A DNA stretch of 33,265 bases, from contig NZ_VFRR01000009.1 in the NCBI RefSeq assembly GCF_006385675.1, positions 1 to 33,265 of the forward strand, written 5' to 3'. The DNA is from Maribrevibacterium harenarium (GTDB taxonomy: Bacteria; Pseudomonadota; Gammaproteobacteria; Pseudomonadales; Marinomonadaceae). The translations under genes and the position numbers were made by a program. Of the stretch, positions 1-7,558 are shown piece by piece. Under the pieces are notes generated by a model, which was not told where the DNA came from, did not search any database, and saw nothing but the letters and a program-made list of their open reading frames with translations. Position 1 is the stretch's first letter, and each line of letters starts with the position of its first letter.

Positions 1-539
1 TTAAGCATGTGCATGAGCGTAAATCTCGTTATAGCGATTTTGAAACCGCGATCCATTGGCTTAACTGCTGCCGCTTAGCTTTGCCAAACTACCCCATTGA
101 AGGATTGCCGAAATCACCGCTCGCGGCCTATAAAAAAGAGAATATGGTTAAGCTGTTTCTGTTTGATGTGGGCCTGCTCAATCATATGCTGGGCAGCAGT
201 TATAAAGAGATTAAACAACAAAACTATGAATACAAAGGCTATGTGGCTGAAAACTTTGTTCAACAAGAGCTCACTGCTATTGGTGTTGACCCAAGCTATT
301 CATGGAATGACGCCCGCGCCGAAATCGAATTTATTTTGGCGACAGATGAAGGTGATATCGTCCCGGTGGAAGTCAAAAGTGGCAAACGTACCCGCGCAAA
401 GTCACTCGCGTCTTACATTGATAAATGCGCACCAAACAAAACGTTCAAACTCACAGGTACGCAAGGCTCATCAGCGTTAGAACAAACCAATATCGTCATG
501 CCTTTGTATTTCACCCAGTATTTACCGCAGAGGTGGTAG
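1..539 (+). CDS. DUF4143-type AAA ATPase, C-terminal part (cut by window start)
   Basis: The reading frame is open to the left edge, so the N-terminal ATPase part lies outside; the GTG at 9 is not a believable start. What remains is the C-terminal DUF4143 module: the segment KLFLFDVGLLNHML, then YKGYVAENFVQQEL, a WNDARAEIEFIL stretch and VPVEVKSGKRTRAKSL. The last two resemble the D/E...ExK core of a PD-(D/E)xK-like nuclease fold, which is why such proteins are suspected of binding or cutting DNA. Known family: AAA_14 plus DUF4143 ATPases, common and often multi-copy in bacteria, function unproven. It converges with the SauUSI-like gene, with only 34 bp between stop codons. The family call is fairly secure; the function is not known. 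Confidence 0.8.
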   Translation, partial: KHVHERKSRYSDFETAIHWLNCCRLALPNYPIEGLPKSPLAAYKKENMVKLFLFDVGLLNHMLGSSYKEIKQQNYEYKGYVAENFVQQELTAIGVDPSYSWNDARAEIEFILATDEGDIVPVEVKSGKRTRAKSLASYIDKCAPNKTFKLTGTQGSSALEQTNIVMPLYFTQYLPQRW

Positions 540-573
540 AAGGGAGCTCGACTGATGCCTACTGCCATCTCAT

Positions 574-3500
574 CTACCCCACCGCCAACTTCGCGGCTTG
601 CTGCCACATAAAGTTTGGCATGGGTGTTTTAAGTTGCCATGTGATGCTCATCGGTTGTGAGCCGGTGTGCGATACGTATTCCACTTCACCATAATTCACG
701 AAGCCCATGGTGCGGCCATATTCATCTTTGCTTTGTTCACGTACAAAGAGAAATAAGCGCTTCCCTATTTCACGGTGGCAGATGTAGTCACGGCCTCGAC
801 CACGATCTGGCCGTGCGCTGTTCTGTGATTGCCAGTGGAACAACTGCTCATTGATGGCGTAGTCGTGATACATGGTGGTAGGTGAAAACTGCTTTTCATT
901 CTTGTCTAGGGTGACAAATAGCAGCTCAATATTTTGCTCTTTGATAACAAAAACACCCTCTCGCGCCGGTGGTTGCCTCTCAAACGTGGTGGCGCCAAAC
1001 GCTACCAGTATTTGTTCGCGGGCATAGCGGGCGTGAAGCCTAAGCGGTACGTGTGCAAGATCAGGCATTTCCGGTTGTTCATGCTTGGTTTGTGCCTGCT
1101 GCCAACTCACCACATCAAGTAGTTCATCGGCGAAACCCAAGCGATTCAGCGCTTTCAAACTTTGCTCAAGTGACTCAAAACCTGCATCGGGACCCGTTTT
1201 CTGCCAGAAGTCATAGTGACACATCAGCGCCTGTCGATTTGTGGTGTCTGTGATTGCAAAATTACTTTGGCATAGCTGCTTCAAACAACCCAAGTATGCA
1301 TGATCATCACAGCCGAGAATGCGGTTATGAATCGCCTTTCTAAGCATTTTAAACGTACCTTCATCCGTACCTGATTCTTTGACTTTATCGTTGGCTTTGG
1401 CCACTAACTCTAGCCAACTACCGCGTTTGTAGAGTTCATTCAAGTCAATATGCGGATGCTGAGTAAGAAAGTTTGCCAAGGTCAGCGGCAAGGTCGAATG
1501 CTGCGGATATTGTCGAATCATCCCCACAAGACGCTGTAATGTAAGCGAAGCCTGACGAATATTACTAAGCACCATTTCTTGGGTGCGCTTGGTCAGTTCA
1601 ATACGACAACCCAGCGGTGCATGAGGAAAACCTTGCTTGATTTCATCACTGATCGCTTTCGGGCTTCTGCCCACTAACGCCCTGAATTTATTGGCAAAAT
1701 CGTATTCAGGTCGTGAGTTACCAACGAAGTCCAATACCGTGCAACACTCTTTACCCTCGGCTAGACGCAAGCCGCGCCCCAACTGCTGTAAGAAAATGGT
1801 GAGACTTTCGGTAGGTCGCAAGAACAGCAAGGTATCGACTTCAGGAATATCGACGCCTTCATTAAAGATATCCACGACACACAGCACATTGATTTGTCCG
1901 CTACGAATGGCCTGCTGTTTCTGCTGACGCTCGGAGCTGTTATCACTGGTCAGCACATCGGCTTTAATACCTTTGAGCAGGAATTGGCTCGCCATGTACT
2001 GAGCATGTTCGCGACTCACACAAAACGCTAATGCCTTCATTTGGCTGATATCGGTAACGATTTCCTGAAAACTCAGCAGTATCTTGTCAAAGCGGGCTTG
2101 GTTATGAGTGTAGAGATTAGTGAGCTGTGCAACATCGTAGCGACCACGACTCCACGGGATCGATCGTAAATCTGTCTCGTCATCGATGCCAAAATATTGA
2201 AATGGCGATAAGTGCCGACGGTTAATGGCTTCCGGCAAGCGAATCTCTGCCGCAATAACACCACCAAAGTCTGCCAGAATATCACCACCATCATGACGTT
2301 CAGGTGTCGCCGTTAACCCCAGCAATAAACTTGGCTGAAAATAGTCCAACACCGCTCGATAGCTGTTTGCTGCGATATGATGGACTTCATCGATGACAAT
2401 ATAGTCGTAAAAGTCCGGTGTGAGTTTAAGTTGCTCTAGCTGGTTATTCAGCGTTTGAATCGATACAAACAACTGACGATAGTGGGCTGGTGTATTACCA
2501 CCGACCCAAAGCTCACCAAAGGAACCATCTCGCAATACGCCGCGATACGCTGCCCGAGCTTGCTTTAAAATCTCTTCCCGATGGGCCACAAACAGGAAGG
2601 TAGCGTTCGGTTTCAGTTTTACAAAACGAGCAAAATCAAACGCGGAAATAAGCGTTTTACCGGTGCCGGTGGCAGCGACGACAAGGTTACGAAAACGCTG
2701 ATGCACGTCCCGCTCAACGGCGAGCTGCTCCAAGATTTCGCTCTGATGTGGAAATGGCGTGATATCAAAGAAATGCGCTGCGTTTTGTTCGTCACTGCCG
2801 CGCTGTTGTCGCAGGGCTCGGTTTAGCTTTTCCGTACTGCTGGCATCGCCATCAAAGCGCTCGAATTCATTGGAAGCCCAGTAGGTCTCAAACGTACTAA
2901 GCGACTTGTTGATGATATGCGGGATTTCTTGTGAGGTGATCTTTAGGTTCCACTCAAGGCCATTGGTCAAGGCTGAGTGCGATAAGTTAGAAGAACCAAT
3001 ATAGCCAGTGTGGTATCCCGTATTACGCAAAAACAAATAGCTCTTAGCATGTAGTCGTTCCCGCTCGGTGTTGTAGCTGAGCTTCACTTCGGTATTGGGT
3101 AAGCGCGCTAAATACTCCACCGCCTTGGCATCCGTAGCGCCCATATAGGATGTGGTGATGACTTTTAACTCGCGGCCACTGGCGGTAAATGCTTCCAGCT
3201 CCTTGCGAAAGATACGAATACCGGCCCACTTGATAAAAGATACCAGCCAATAGATTTTATCCGCCGATAAGATCTCTCGTTTCAACTCCGACTCTAGCGA
3301 TAAGCCAGCATTACTGCCGCAAAATAGTTCGCTTTGCGTCAGCCCCGTTAGCGGAAAGATGTCTTCCACATATTGCTTAAGGTTCGCTGCAATTGGGTTT
3401 TCCAACTCATACAAAGCGGTCAGAATTTTACCTTGGCTATCAAGCAGGTTTTCTTCGATGAAGTCGTCATCCTGCAAACGCTCTTTGAGCCAAAGTAGCA

Positions 3501-3714
3501 GTTCATTAGACAAATCAATCTGTTGCTGGAGCTGTTGATCCCCCACCGGCACTGAGCCGATCGCGTACTCGAGAATATTGCCCAAGAAGCGGGATAGCCA
3601 AATCGATGCCTCCGCGGGTGTTAGCTCACGCTCTCCCACATAAAAGCGCTCTCGATCTAAACGCCGCTCAACCAACTGTGTGATCAACTGCTCATAAATA
3701 CCTGACTGCTGCAT
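574..3714 (-). CDS. SauUSI-like type IV restriction enzyme: PLD nuclease, DEAH helicase, DUF3427
   Basis: A 1046-residue single-chain nuclease-helicase. The N-terminal third carries a phospholipase-D-type nuclease motif (LHAK around 221-224, then GSSN at 240-243 followed by LSHSAL). The centre is a superfamily 2 helicase: Walker A AATGTGKT (347-354), IDEVHH (441-446), LTAT (467-470), and motif VI QQLGRGLRL near 643-651. The C-terminal region, to the NYGEVEYVSHTGSQPM block, matches the DUF3427 type. This order is that of Staphylococcus aureus SauUSI (about 950 aa), an ATP-dependent enzyme that cuts DNA with 5-methyl- or 5-hydroxymethylcytosine. By inference this protein restricts modified foreign DNA. 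No methyltransferase is next to it, as expected for a type IV enzyme. The start ATG has an AAAGGGAC ribosome site. All helicase and nuclease key residues look intact. The alternative is a DUF3427 helicase with a housekeeping repair role. Confidence 0.85.
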   Translation of the reverse strand: MQQSGIYEQLITQLVERRLDRERFYVGERELTPAEASIWLSRFLGNILEYAIGSVPVGDQQLQQQIDLSNELLLWLKERLQDDDFIEENLLDSQGKILTALYELENPIAANLKQYVEDIFPLTGLTQSELFCGSNAGLSLESELKREILSADKIYWLVSFIKWAGIRIFRKELEAFTASGRELKVITTSYMGATDAKAVEYLARLPNTEVKLSYNTERERLHAKSYLFLRNTGYHTGYIGSSNLSHSALTNGLEWNLKITSQEIPHIINKSLSTFETYWASNEFERFDGDASSTEKLNRALRQQRGSDEQNAAHFFDITPFPHQSEILEQLAVERDVHQRFRNLVVAATGTGKTLISAFDFARFVKLKPNATFLFVAHREEILKQARAAYRGVLRDGSFGELWVGGNTPAHYRQLFVSIQTLNNQLEQLKLTPDFYDYIVIDEVHHIAANSYRAVLDYFQPSLLLGLTATPERHDGGDILADFGGVIAAEIRLPEAINRRHLSPFQYFGIDDETDLRSIPWSRGRYDVAQLTNLYTHNQARFDKILLSFQEIVTDISQMKALAFCVSREHAQYMASQFLLKGIKADVLTSDNSSERQQKQQAIRSGQINVLCVVDIFNEGVDIPEVDTLLFLRPTESLTIFLQQLGRGLRLAEGKECCTVLDFVGNSRPEYDFANKFRALVGRSPKAISDEIKQGFPHAPLGCRIELTKRTQEMVLSNIRQASLTLQRLVGMIRQYPQHSTLPLTLANFLTQHPHIDLNELYKRGSWLELVAKANDKVKESGTDEGTFKMLRKAIHNRILGCDDHAYLGCLKQLCQSNFAITDTTNRQALMCHYDFWQKTGPDAGFESLEQSLKALNRLGFADELLDVVSWQQAQTKHEQPEMPDLAHVPLRLHARYAREQILVAFGATTFERQPPAREGVFVIKEQNIELLFVTLDKNEKQFSPTTMYHDYAINEQLFHWQSQNSARPDRGRGRDYICHREIGKRLFLFVREQSKDEYGRTMGFVNYGEVEYVSHTGSQPMSITWQLKTPMPNFMWQQAAKLAVG

Positions 3715-3746
3715 GAAGTCCCTTTGATGCCTTTTCGATAAATAAT

Positions 3747-3791
3747 AGGACTATATTCCCATATATCTGCTAAAACTGGGAATACAGTCCC
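3747..3791 (-). promoter_or_regulatory. 15-15-15 inverted repeat upstream of the SauUSI-like gene
   Basis: The arms at 3747-3761 and 3777-3791 are inverted copies matching at 13 of 15 positions, separated by 15 bp, so the arm centres are 30 bp (about three helical turns) apart. The repeat ends 32 nt before the start codon of the restriction gene. As minus-strand RNA, both mismatches become G-U pairs, so a full 15-bp stem could form. It is either an operator, possibly for a controller protein, or an RNA hairpin in the leader. It lacks the T-tract expected of an aroE terminator. No clear -35/-10 pair was found, although TATAGT lies within the promoter-proximal arm. Confidence 0.55.
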
Positions 3792-3842
3792 ACTTTTACG
3801 AGTAAAGCGGAACACTCCGTAAGTGCGTCTCAATCGCTGCCC

Positions 3843-4694
3843 CTACAACCCCAAATCCAGCAATGCCTGTCGCATGACTTCAGGATCGGCATCAATGCCA
3901 GTCCAGTATTTGAGGCCGATCACACCTTGTCCTACGAGCATTTGCAGACCGTCTACGGTTTGACAGCCTCGCGCTTGTGCTGCCTGAAGCAGTTTTGTTT
4001 GCGGTGGGTTATGGATGCCGTCGGCAACCACCATGTTTGGTAATAAGGTTTGATGGTCAATGTCCGGCGTGTCGTCGATATTGGGGAAGAGTCCAATCGA
4101 GGTCGCTTGGATCACGATGTCCGTATCCGCTGGAATTTGGTAGGTGGTGTCCCAAGCGTGATATTGAGCATGGGTTGGGGTTTTCTCGTTAAGCAATGCG
4201 GTGAGGTGATGGCCACGATCTGGGTTACGATTCACGACGATGATGTGCTTCGCTCCGGCGAGAGCCATTTCCACGGCCACAGCTCGGGCAGCACCACCGG
4301 CGCCAAACAGCACAACCTGTTTGCCGGATGGATCGACGACTTTTGATAACGCCTGAACAAACCCTTTGCCATCGGTATTCTCACCGATCAGGCTGCCATC
4401 TTGCTGACGCACAATGGTGTTCACCGCCCCGATAATTTGCGCCGACTCACCGAGTCCATCCAGATGTTCAATCACCGCCACTTTATGGGGAATGGAGCAA
4501 TTAAAACCGCGCCAACCCATCGCCCGTGCGCCTTGTACTGCCGCGGCGAGGTTGTCCGGCGACACTTCCGTATTAATGTAGCGCCAGTCTAAACCATGGT
4601 GAGCGAATGCGGCTTCGATCATGGCGACGGTGGGGTTTTCCGCCGCAGGTTGGGCAAAGGAGCCGGTCAGAGGCAGTAAGAAGTTATGTGTCAT
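3843..4694 (-). CDS. Shikimate dehydrogenase family protein (atypical AroE paralogue)
   Basis: A 283-residue NADP-type dehydrogenase of the AroE fold, which reduces 3-dehydroshikimate or oxidises shikimate/quinate. Seen: NCSIPHK (65-71, with the catalytic lysine K71), GAVNTI, GENTDGKGF (with D108), the nucleotide-binding loop GAGGAARA (131-138), NRN, and DGLQMLVGQG near the C-terminus. Odd: the N-terminal substrate loop reads GSFAQPAAENPT instead of the canonical serine pair of the HSxSP type, and the usual YNP block is IHNPPQT. It therefore belongs to a divergent AroE-like branch and may not be the biosynthetic enzyme; a role in quinate/shikimate catabolism is possible. Start chosen at 4694 (MTHNFLLPLTG); an in-frame ATG at 4712 adds six residues. 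It is divergent from the AraC regulator. Confidence 0.82.
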   Translation of the reverse strand: MTHNFLLPLTGSFAQPAAENPTVAMIEAAFAHHGLDWRYINTEVSPDNLAAAVQGARAMGWRGFNCSIPHKVAVIEHLDGLGESAQIIGAVNTIVRQQDGSLIGENTDGKGFVQALSKVVDPSGKQVVLFGAGGAARAVAVEMALAGAKHIIVVNRNPDRGHHLTALLNEKTPTHAQYHAWDTTYQIPADTDIVIQATSIGLFPNIDDTPDIDHQTLLPNMVVADGIHNPPQTKLLQAAQARGCQTVDGLQMLVGQGVIGLKYWTGIDADPEVMRQALLDLGL

Positions 4695-4843
4695 GGCGTG
4701 AATCTCATGCAATCTTGCTTTTCAAAACAAATGTTCCGTTAAGCCTAGACCGATGGCAGCCGCCGTGCATTCAAGAAACACGCATTGATTTGTATTATTA
4801 CCGCATGGAAAATAGCCTCTTAGTTTTCACTTGGTCACGATTC

Positions 4844-5746
4844 ATGAAACCTTGGCTAGAAACCGTTAGCATCCCTGCTTCTCAGTCCTGTCTTATTTAT
4901 GATCGGCAACTGCCGGAATTTGGGTTTAATTGGCATTTTCACCCAGAATACGAACTGACCCTCACCTTGCACAGCGAAGGCAAACGCTTTGTCGGTGGCT
5001 CCGTTGAAGAATATACCGATGGGGATTTGGTGCTCGTCGGGCCAAATTTGCCCCATGCTTGGCAATCGCAGTCCACGACGAACAAAGGAAAGATGCACCA
5101 AGCGGTGGTTTGCTGGTTTACTCAGTCTTGGATAGAGGGCTTGATTCAGCTTATGCCTGAGTACAGCAGTCTACCTTCTATTCTTTCCCGAGCATCCGGC
5201 GGGTTGGTCTTTGACCAAGGCGTATCCACCGACCTTAGGCAGACCATTCTGAGTCTGACTCATATTTCTCAAGCGGAGAAAATGCTCACCTTACAGCGTA
5301 TTTTGCTGCACTTATCGACACAGAAACCATCATCTAGTCGCGTGCTGAACCCTGAACGTTTGCCGGAACCGGACTATGATAAAAGCCGCACGGCAAGCAT
5401 CTTATTTTGGCTACAGCAACATTATGTCGAACCGATCCGACTCGCGCCGCTATGCCATCACGTTCACCTGTCAGAGAGTCAATTACAGCGTATTTTTAAG
5501 CGTAGTACCGGCGTCAGCATTAGTCATTACGTGGCACGTTTACGGATTGCGAAGGCATGTAGTTTGCTGACCGAGAGCGATTTGACGATGACAGATATCG
5601 CTGCGCAAAGTGGCTTTTTCGATAGCGCGCATTTTTCCCGAAGCTTTAGTCGAACCGTTGGTCTATCACCCACTCAGTACCGAAAGCACCATAAGGATTT
5701 GGTTCAACATCGACCGGATCGTCATGCTGCACTTTCGATCCAATAA
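4844..5746 (+). CDS. AraC family transcriptional regulator with cupin sensor domain
   Basis: About 300 residues from the ATG at 4844. The N-terminal half is an AraC-type cupin (NWHFHPEYELT, GDLVLVGPNLPHAW). The C-terminal 100 residues carry the two helix-turn-helix units (LAPLCHHVHLSESQLQRIF and MTDIAAQSGFFDSAHFSRSF, then GLSPTQYR). The frame is open upstream to 4607 inside aroE, but that extension has no domain sense. An ATG at 4805 would add 13 residues. Neither start has a strong Shine-Dalgarno. It is divergent from the AroE-like gene, so it plausibly controls that gene in response to an aromatic or cyclic acid; this is inference from position only. It converges on the FUSC gene with 9 bp between stops. 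Confidence 0.88.
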   Translation: MKPWLETVSIPASQSCLIYDRQLPEFGFNWHFHPEYELTLTLHSEGKRFVGGSVEEYTDGDLVLVGPNLPHAWQSQSTTNKGKMHQAVVCWFTQSWIEGLIQLMPEYSSLPSILSRASGGLVFDQGVSTDLRQTILSLTHISQAEKMLTLQRILLHLSTQKPSSSRVLNPERLPEPDYDKSRTASILFWLQQHYVEPIRLAPLCHHVHLSESQLQRIFKRSTGVSISHYVARLRIAKACSLLTESDLTMTDIAAQSGFFDSAHFSRSFSRTVGLSPTQYRKHHKDLVQHRPDRHAALSIQ

Positions 5747-5755
5747 GATGAGGGA

Positions 5756-6811
5756 CTAGTTCAAACAGCGGCGAATGCGCTGTTCAAGTCGCTCATATAA
5801 CCCCGGGCGGTGCAGTAACCAGCCACCAATAAAGCCAATAGCACTACCGAGAATCACGTCGAATACCCGTTGCCAAATCACGCTGTTGACATCAGCACTC
5901 GTATGGGTTGCTTCGGCGAGGATGATGGTTAGTGGGGTAATGAAGATCACCGCCAAACCATAGTTGCGCGTGACGCAAAACTCGATCAAAAAGCTAAGTA
6001 GAACAATGGCAATTGCCAGCAACCATGGCCCTGGCTCAAGGGCAAATAGCAAAGAGGTCAGGCCAAAGCCAATAAAGGTGCCGACGGTGCGGTGGACATT
6101 GCGATGCCAAACCGCGCGAAAGCTGGCACCCTGCAAAATTGCTGCACAGGAAATCGGCACCCAGTAAGGTTTTTCAAACCCCAGCAAAATCGCCAGCAGG
6201 AAACTGCCAGCAACAAACAATGCAATCGTGCCAGCTTCCAGCGCCACGGCGATAAGGCGCATTTCCAATAGTTCGATTGGGCTTTGTGCCAACGGCGTTT
6301 TGCGCAGTTTTTGCAGTAGACTATAAGCGAGCGCCAAGGTCATGGACCCAAAACAGCCTAGAAACAGGAATCCTAACCGCTCTGGTACGGAGGAAAGGTC
6401 AAACGGTAACGCCGCCGCAATGCAAACCACTAAGACAAAGAAGAAACTGCCTGGGGCCGGCACGCTAAAATAGCGACAAATATAGGTTGCCCAGAACGAT
6501 ACCAGCCCAAGCCCTAAGGTCATGCTCCACACACTGAAATTCAACAACAATCCCAGCATGTAGGCGCTACAAAGGCCAAAGGTCGCCACCGCGATAGTGA
6601 GTAAACGCTGAGGAATCGGCGTCTGGCGCATGTATAAGCAGGCAAAGCCACCAATGCTCGCCCCCGCCCCCAGCTCAAACTGCCCTAGCGCCGCGCCAAT
6701 CAGCCCCGGCATCCCCATGGCCAGCGCCACCGTGATTAAAAAGCCGACTGGGCGCTTGGTATCATTCAGCGCCAACAACGGACGAAGGTGGGACCAAACT
6801 CCTTGTAGCAT
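5756..6811 (-). CDS. FUSC family inner-membrane protein (aromatic acid exporter-like)
   Basis: A 351-residue, very hydrophobic protein with two blocks of membrane helices (about residues 20-165 and 190-335) separated by a short polar linker around LLQKLRKTPLAQSP. The segment YWVPISCAAILQ followed by HRNVHRTVGTFIGFGL is the signature of the FUSC_2 family, relatives of AaeB/YccS p-hydroxybenzoate-type efflux proteins. It is shorter than AaeB (about 650 aa) and seems to lack a large soluble domain. Likely role: export of a small organic acid or other amphiphile; the substrate is unknown. It is the last gene of a minus-strand unit, 21 bp after the SpoU gene, with AGGAA before the ATG. Confidence 0.8.
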   Translation of the reverse strand: MLQGVWSHLRPLLALNDTKRPVGFLITVALAMGMPGLIGAALGQFELGAGASIGGFACLYMRQTPIPQRLLTIAVATFGLCSAYMLGLLLNFSVWSMTLGLGLVSFWATYICRYFSVPAPGSFFFVLVVCIAAALPFDLSSVPERLGFLFLGCFGSMTLALAYSLLQKLRKTPLAQSPIELLEMRLIAVALEAGTIALFVAGSFLLAILLGFEKPYWVPISCAAILQGASFRAVWHRNVHRTVGTFIGFGLTSLLFALEPGPWLLAIAIVLLSFLIEFCVTRNYGLAVIFITPLTIILAEATHTSADVNSVIWQRVFDVILGSAIGFIGGWLLHRPGLYERLEQRIRRCLN

Positions 6812-6832
6812 AATGACGGTTCCTGTTTGAAA

Positions 6833-7555
6833 TTAGCGCTGCCGCTCGTAAACGCTAAGGTTTACCGCGGTCGCTAAGTTGAGGGATTCGATTAATCCCA
6901 CTCCTTGGATGGTAAACGCCTTAGCGTTAAGGCTGTCTAGCTGGTCACGGGGCACGCCACGGGCTTCGTTGCCGAAGATGTAGCAATCGCACTGTTTAAA
7001 GTCTGGGGAGCTTAGGGGTTCACCTTGCATATCCAAGCAACCAATGGCGTTAAAGCGTTGCGGCAAGGTGGCGATGTCCACATCCAACTCCATAGGTACA
7101 TGAAATAGCGCCCCCATACTGGAGCGAATCACTTTGGGGTTAAATGGGTCAACACTGCCGGGGCTAAGCAGCAGGCGAAAGCCGCCAAACCACGCTAACG
7201 TGCGTAAAATGGTACCTAAGTTACCGGGGTCTTGGATTTCGTGAAGATAAATCCCCGTCAGATTCTGATTGACTGTCGGCGCGATGGCGTCCATGGGAAC
7301 AACCGCCAAAATCCCCTGGGGACTTTTGGTGTCAGACATGGCCGCCATTTGTTTGGTGCTGACCTCGACCGTGTCAAAAGGAGACTCCCAAGTAGCGTAA
7401 TCCGCCGTGACATAGAGCTTCGCCGCAGCCAGTTTGGGGTTGTGCTTGGCTGCATTGGCTAACTCCAGTACCAAATGCTCCCCTTCCACTAGGCAATGAC
7501 CTAGCTCTTGGCGGTATTTCTTTTGGTGCAGCTTTTTGATTTGGTCGAGTTTCAT
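6833..7555 (-). CDS. SpoU/TrmH-type 2'-O-ribose RNA methyltransferase
   Basis: A 240-residue SPOUT enzyme using S-adenosylmethionine to methylate a ribose in tRNA or rRNA. The three family motifs are all present: QDPGNLGTILRTLAWFG (motif 1, with N and R), FGNEARGV (motif 2) and GLIESLNLATAVNLSVYE (motif 3). The N-terminal 100 residues (QELGHCLVEGEHLVLE) form a substrate-binding domain of the L30e-like type seen in RlmB and relatives. The target nucleotide cannot be read from sequence. It starts 3 bp after the stop of the COG2509 flavoprotein, suggesting translational coupling. Confidence 0.88.
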   Translation of the reverse strand: MKLDQIKKLHQKKYRQELGHCLVEGEHLVLELANAAKHNPKLAAAKLYVTADYATWESPFDTVEVSTKQMAAMSDTKSPQGILAVVPMDAIAPTVNQNLTGIYLHEIQDPGNLGTILRTLAWFGGFRLLLSPGSVDPFNPKVIRSSMGALFHVPMELDVDIATLPQRFNAIGCLDMQGEPLSSPDFKQCDCYIFGNEARGVPRDQLDSLNAKAFTIQGVGLIESLNLATAVNLSVYERQR

Positions 7556-7558
7556 CCG

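Noticed and set aside
4607..4843. Upstream extension of the AraC reading frame into the AroE-like gene
   Set aside because: It lies largely antisense to aroE, has no domain similarity, and AraC proteins of this class start near the cupin domain at 4844 (or 4805).
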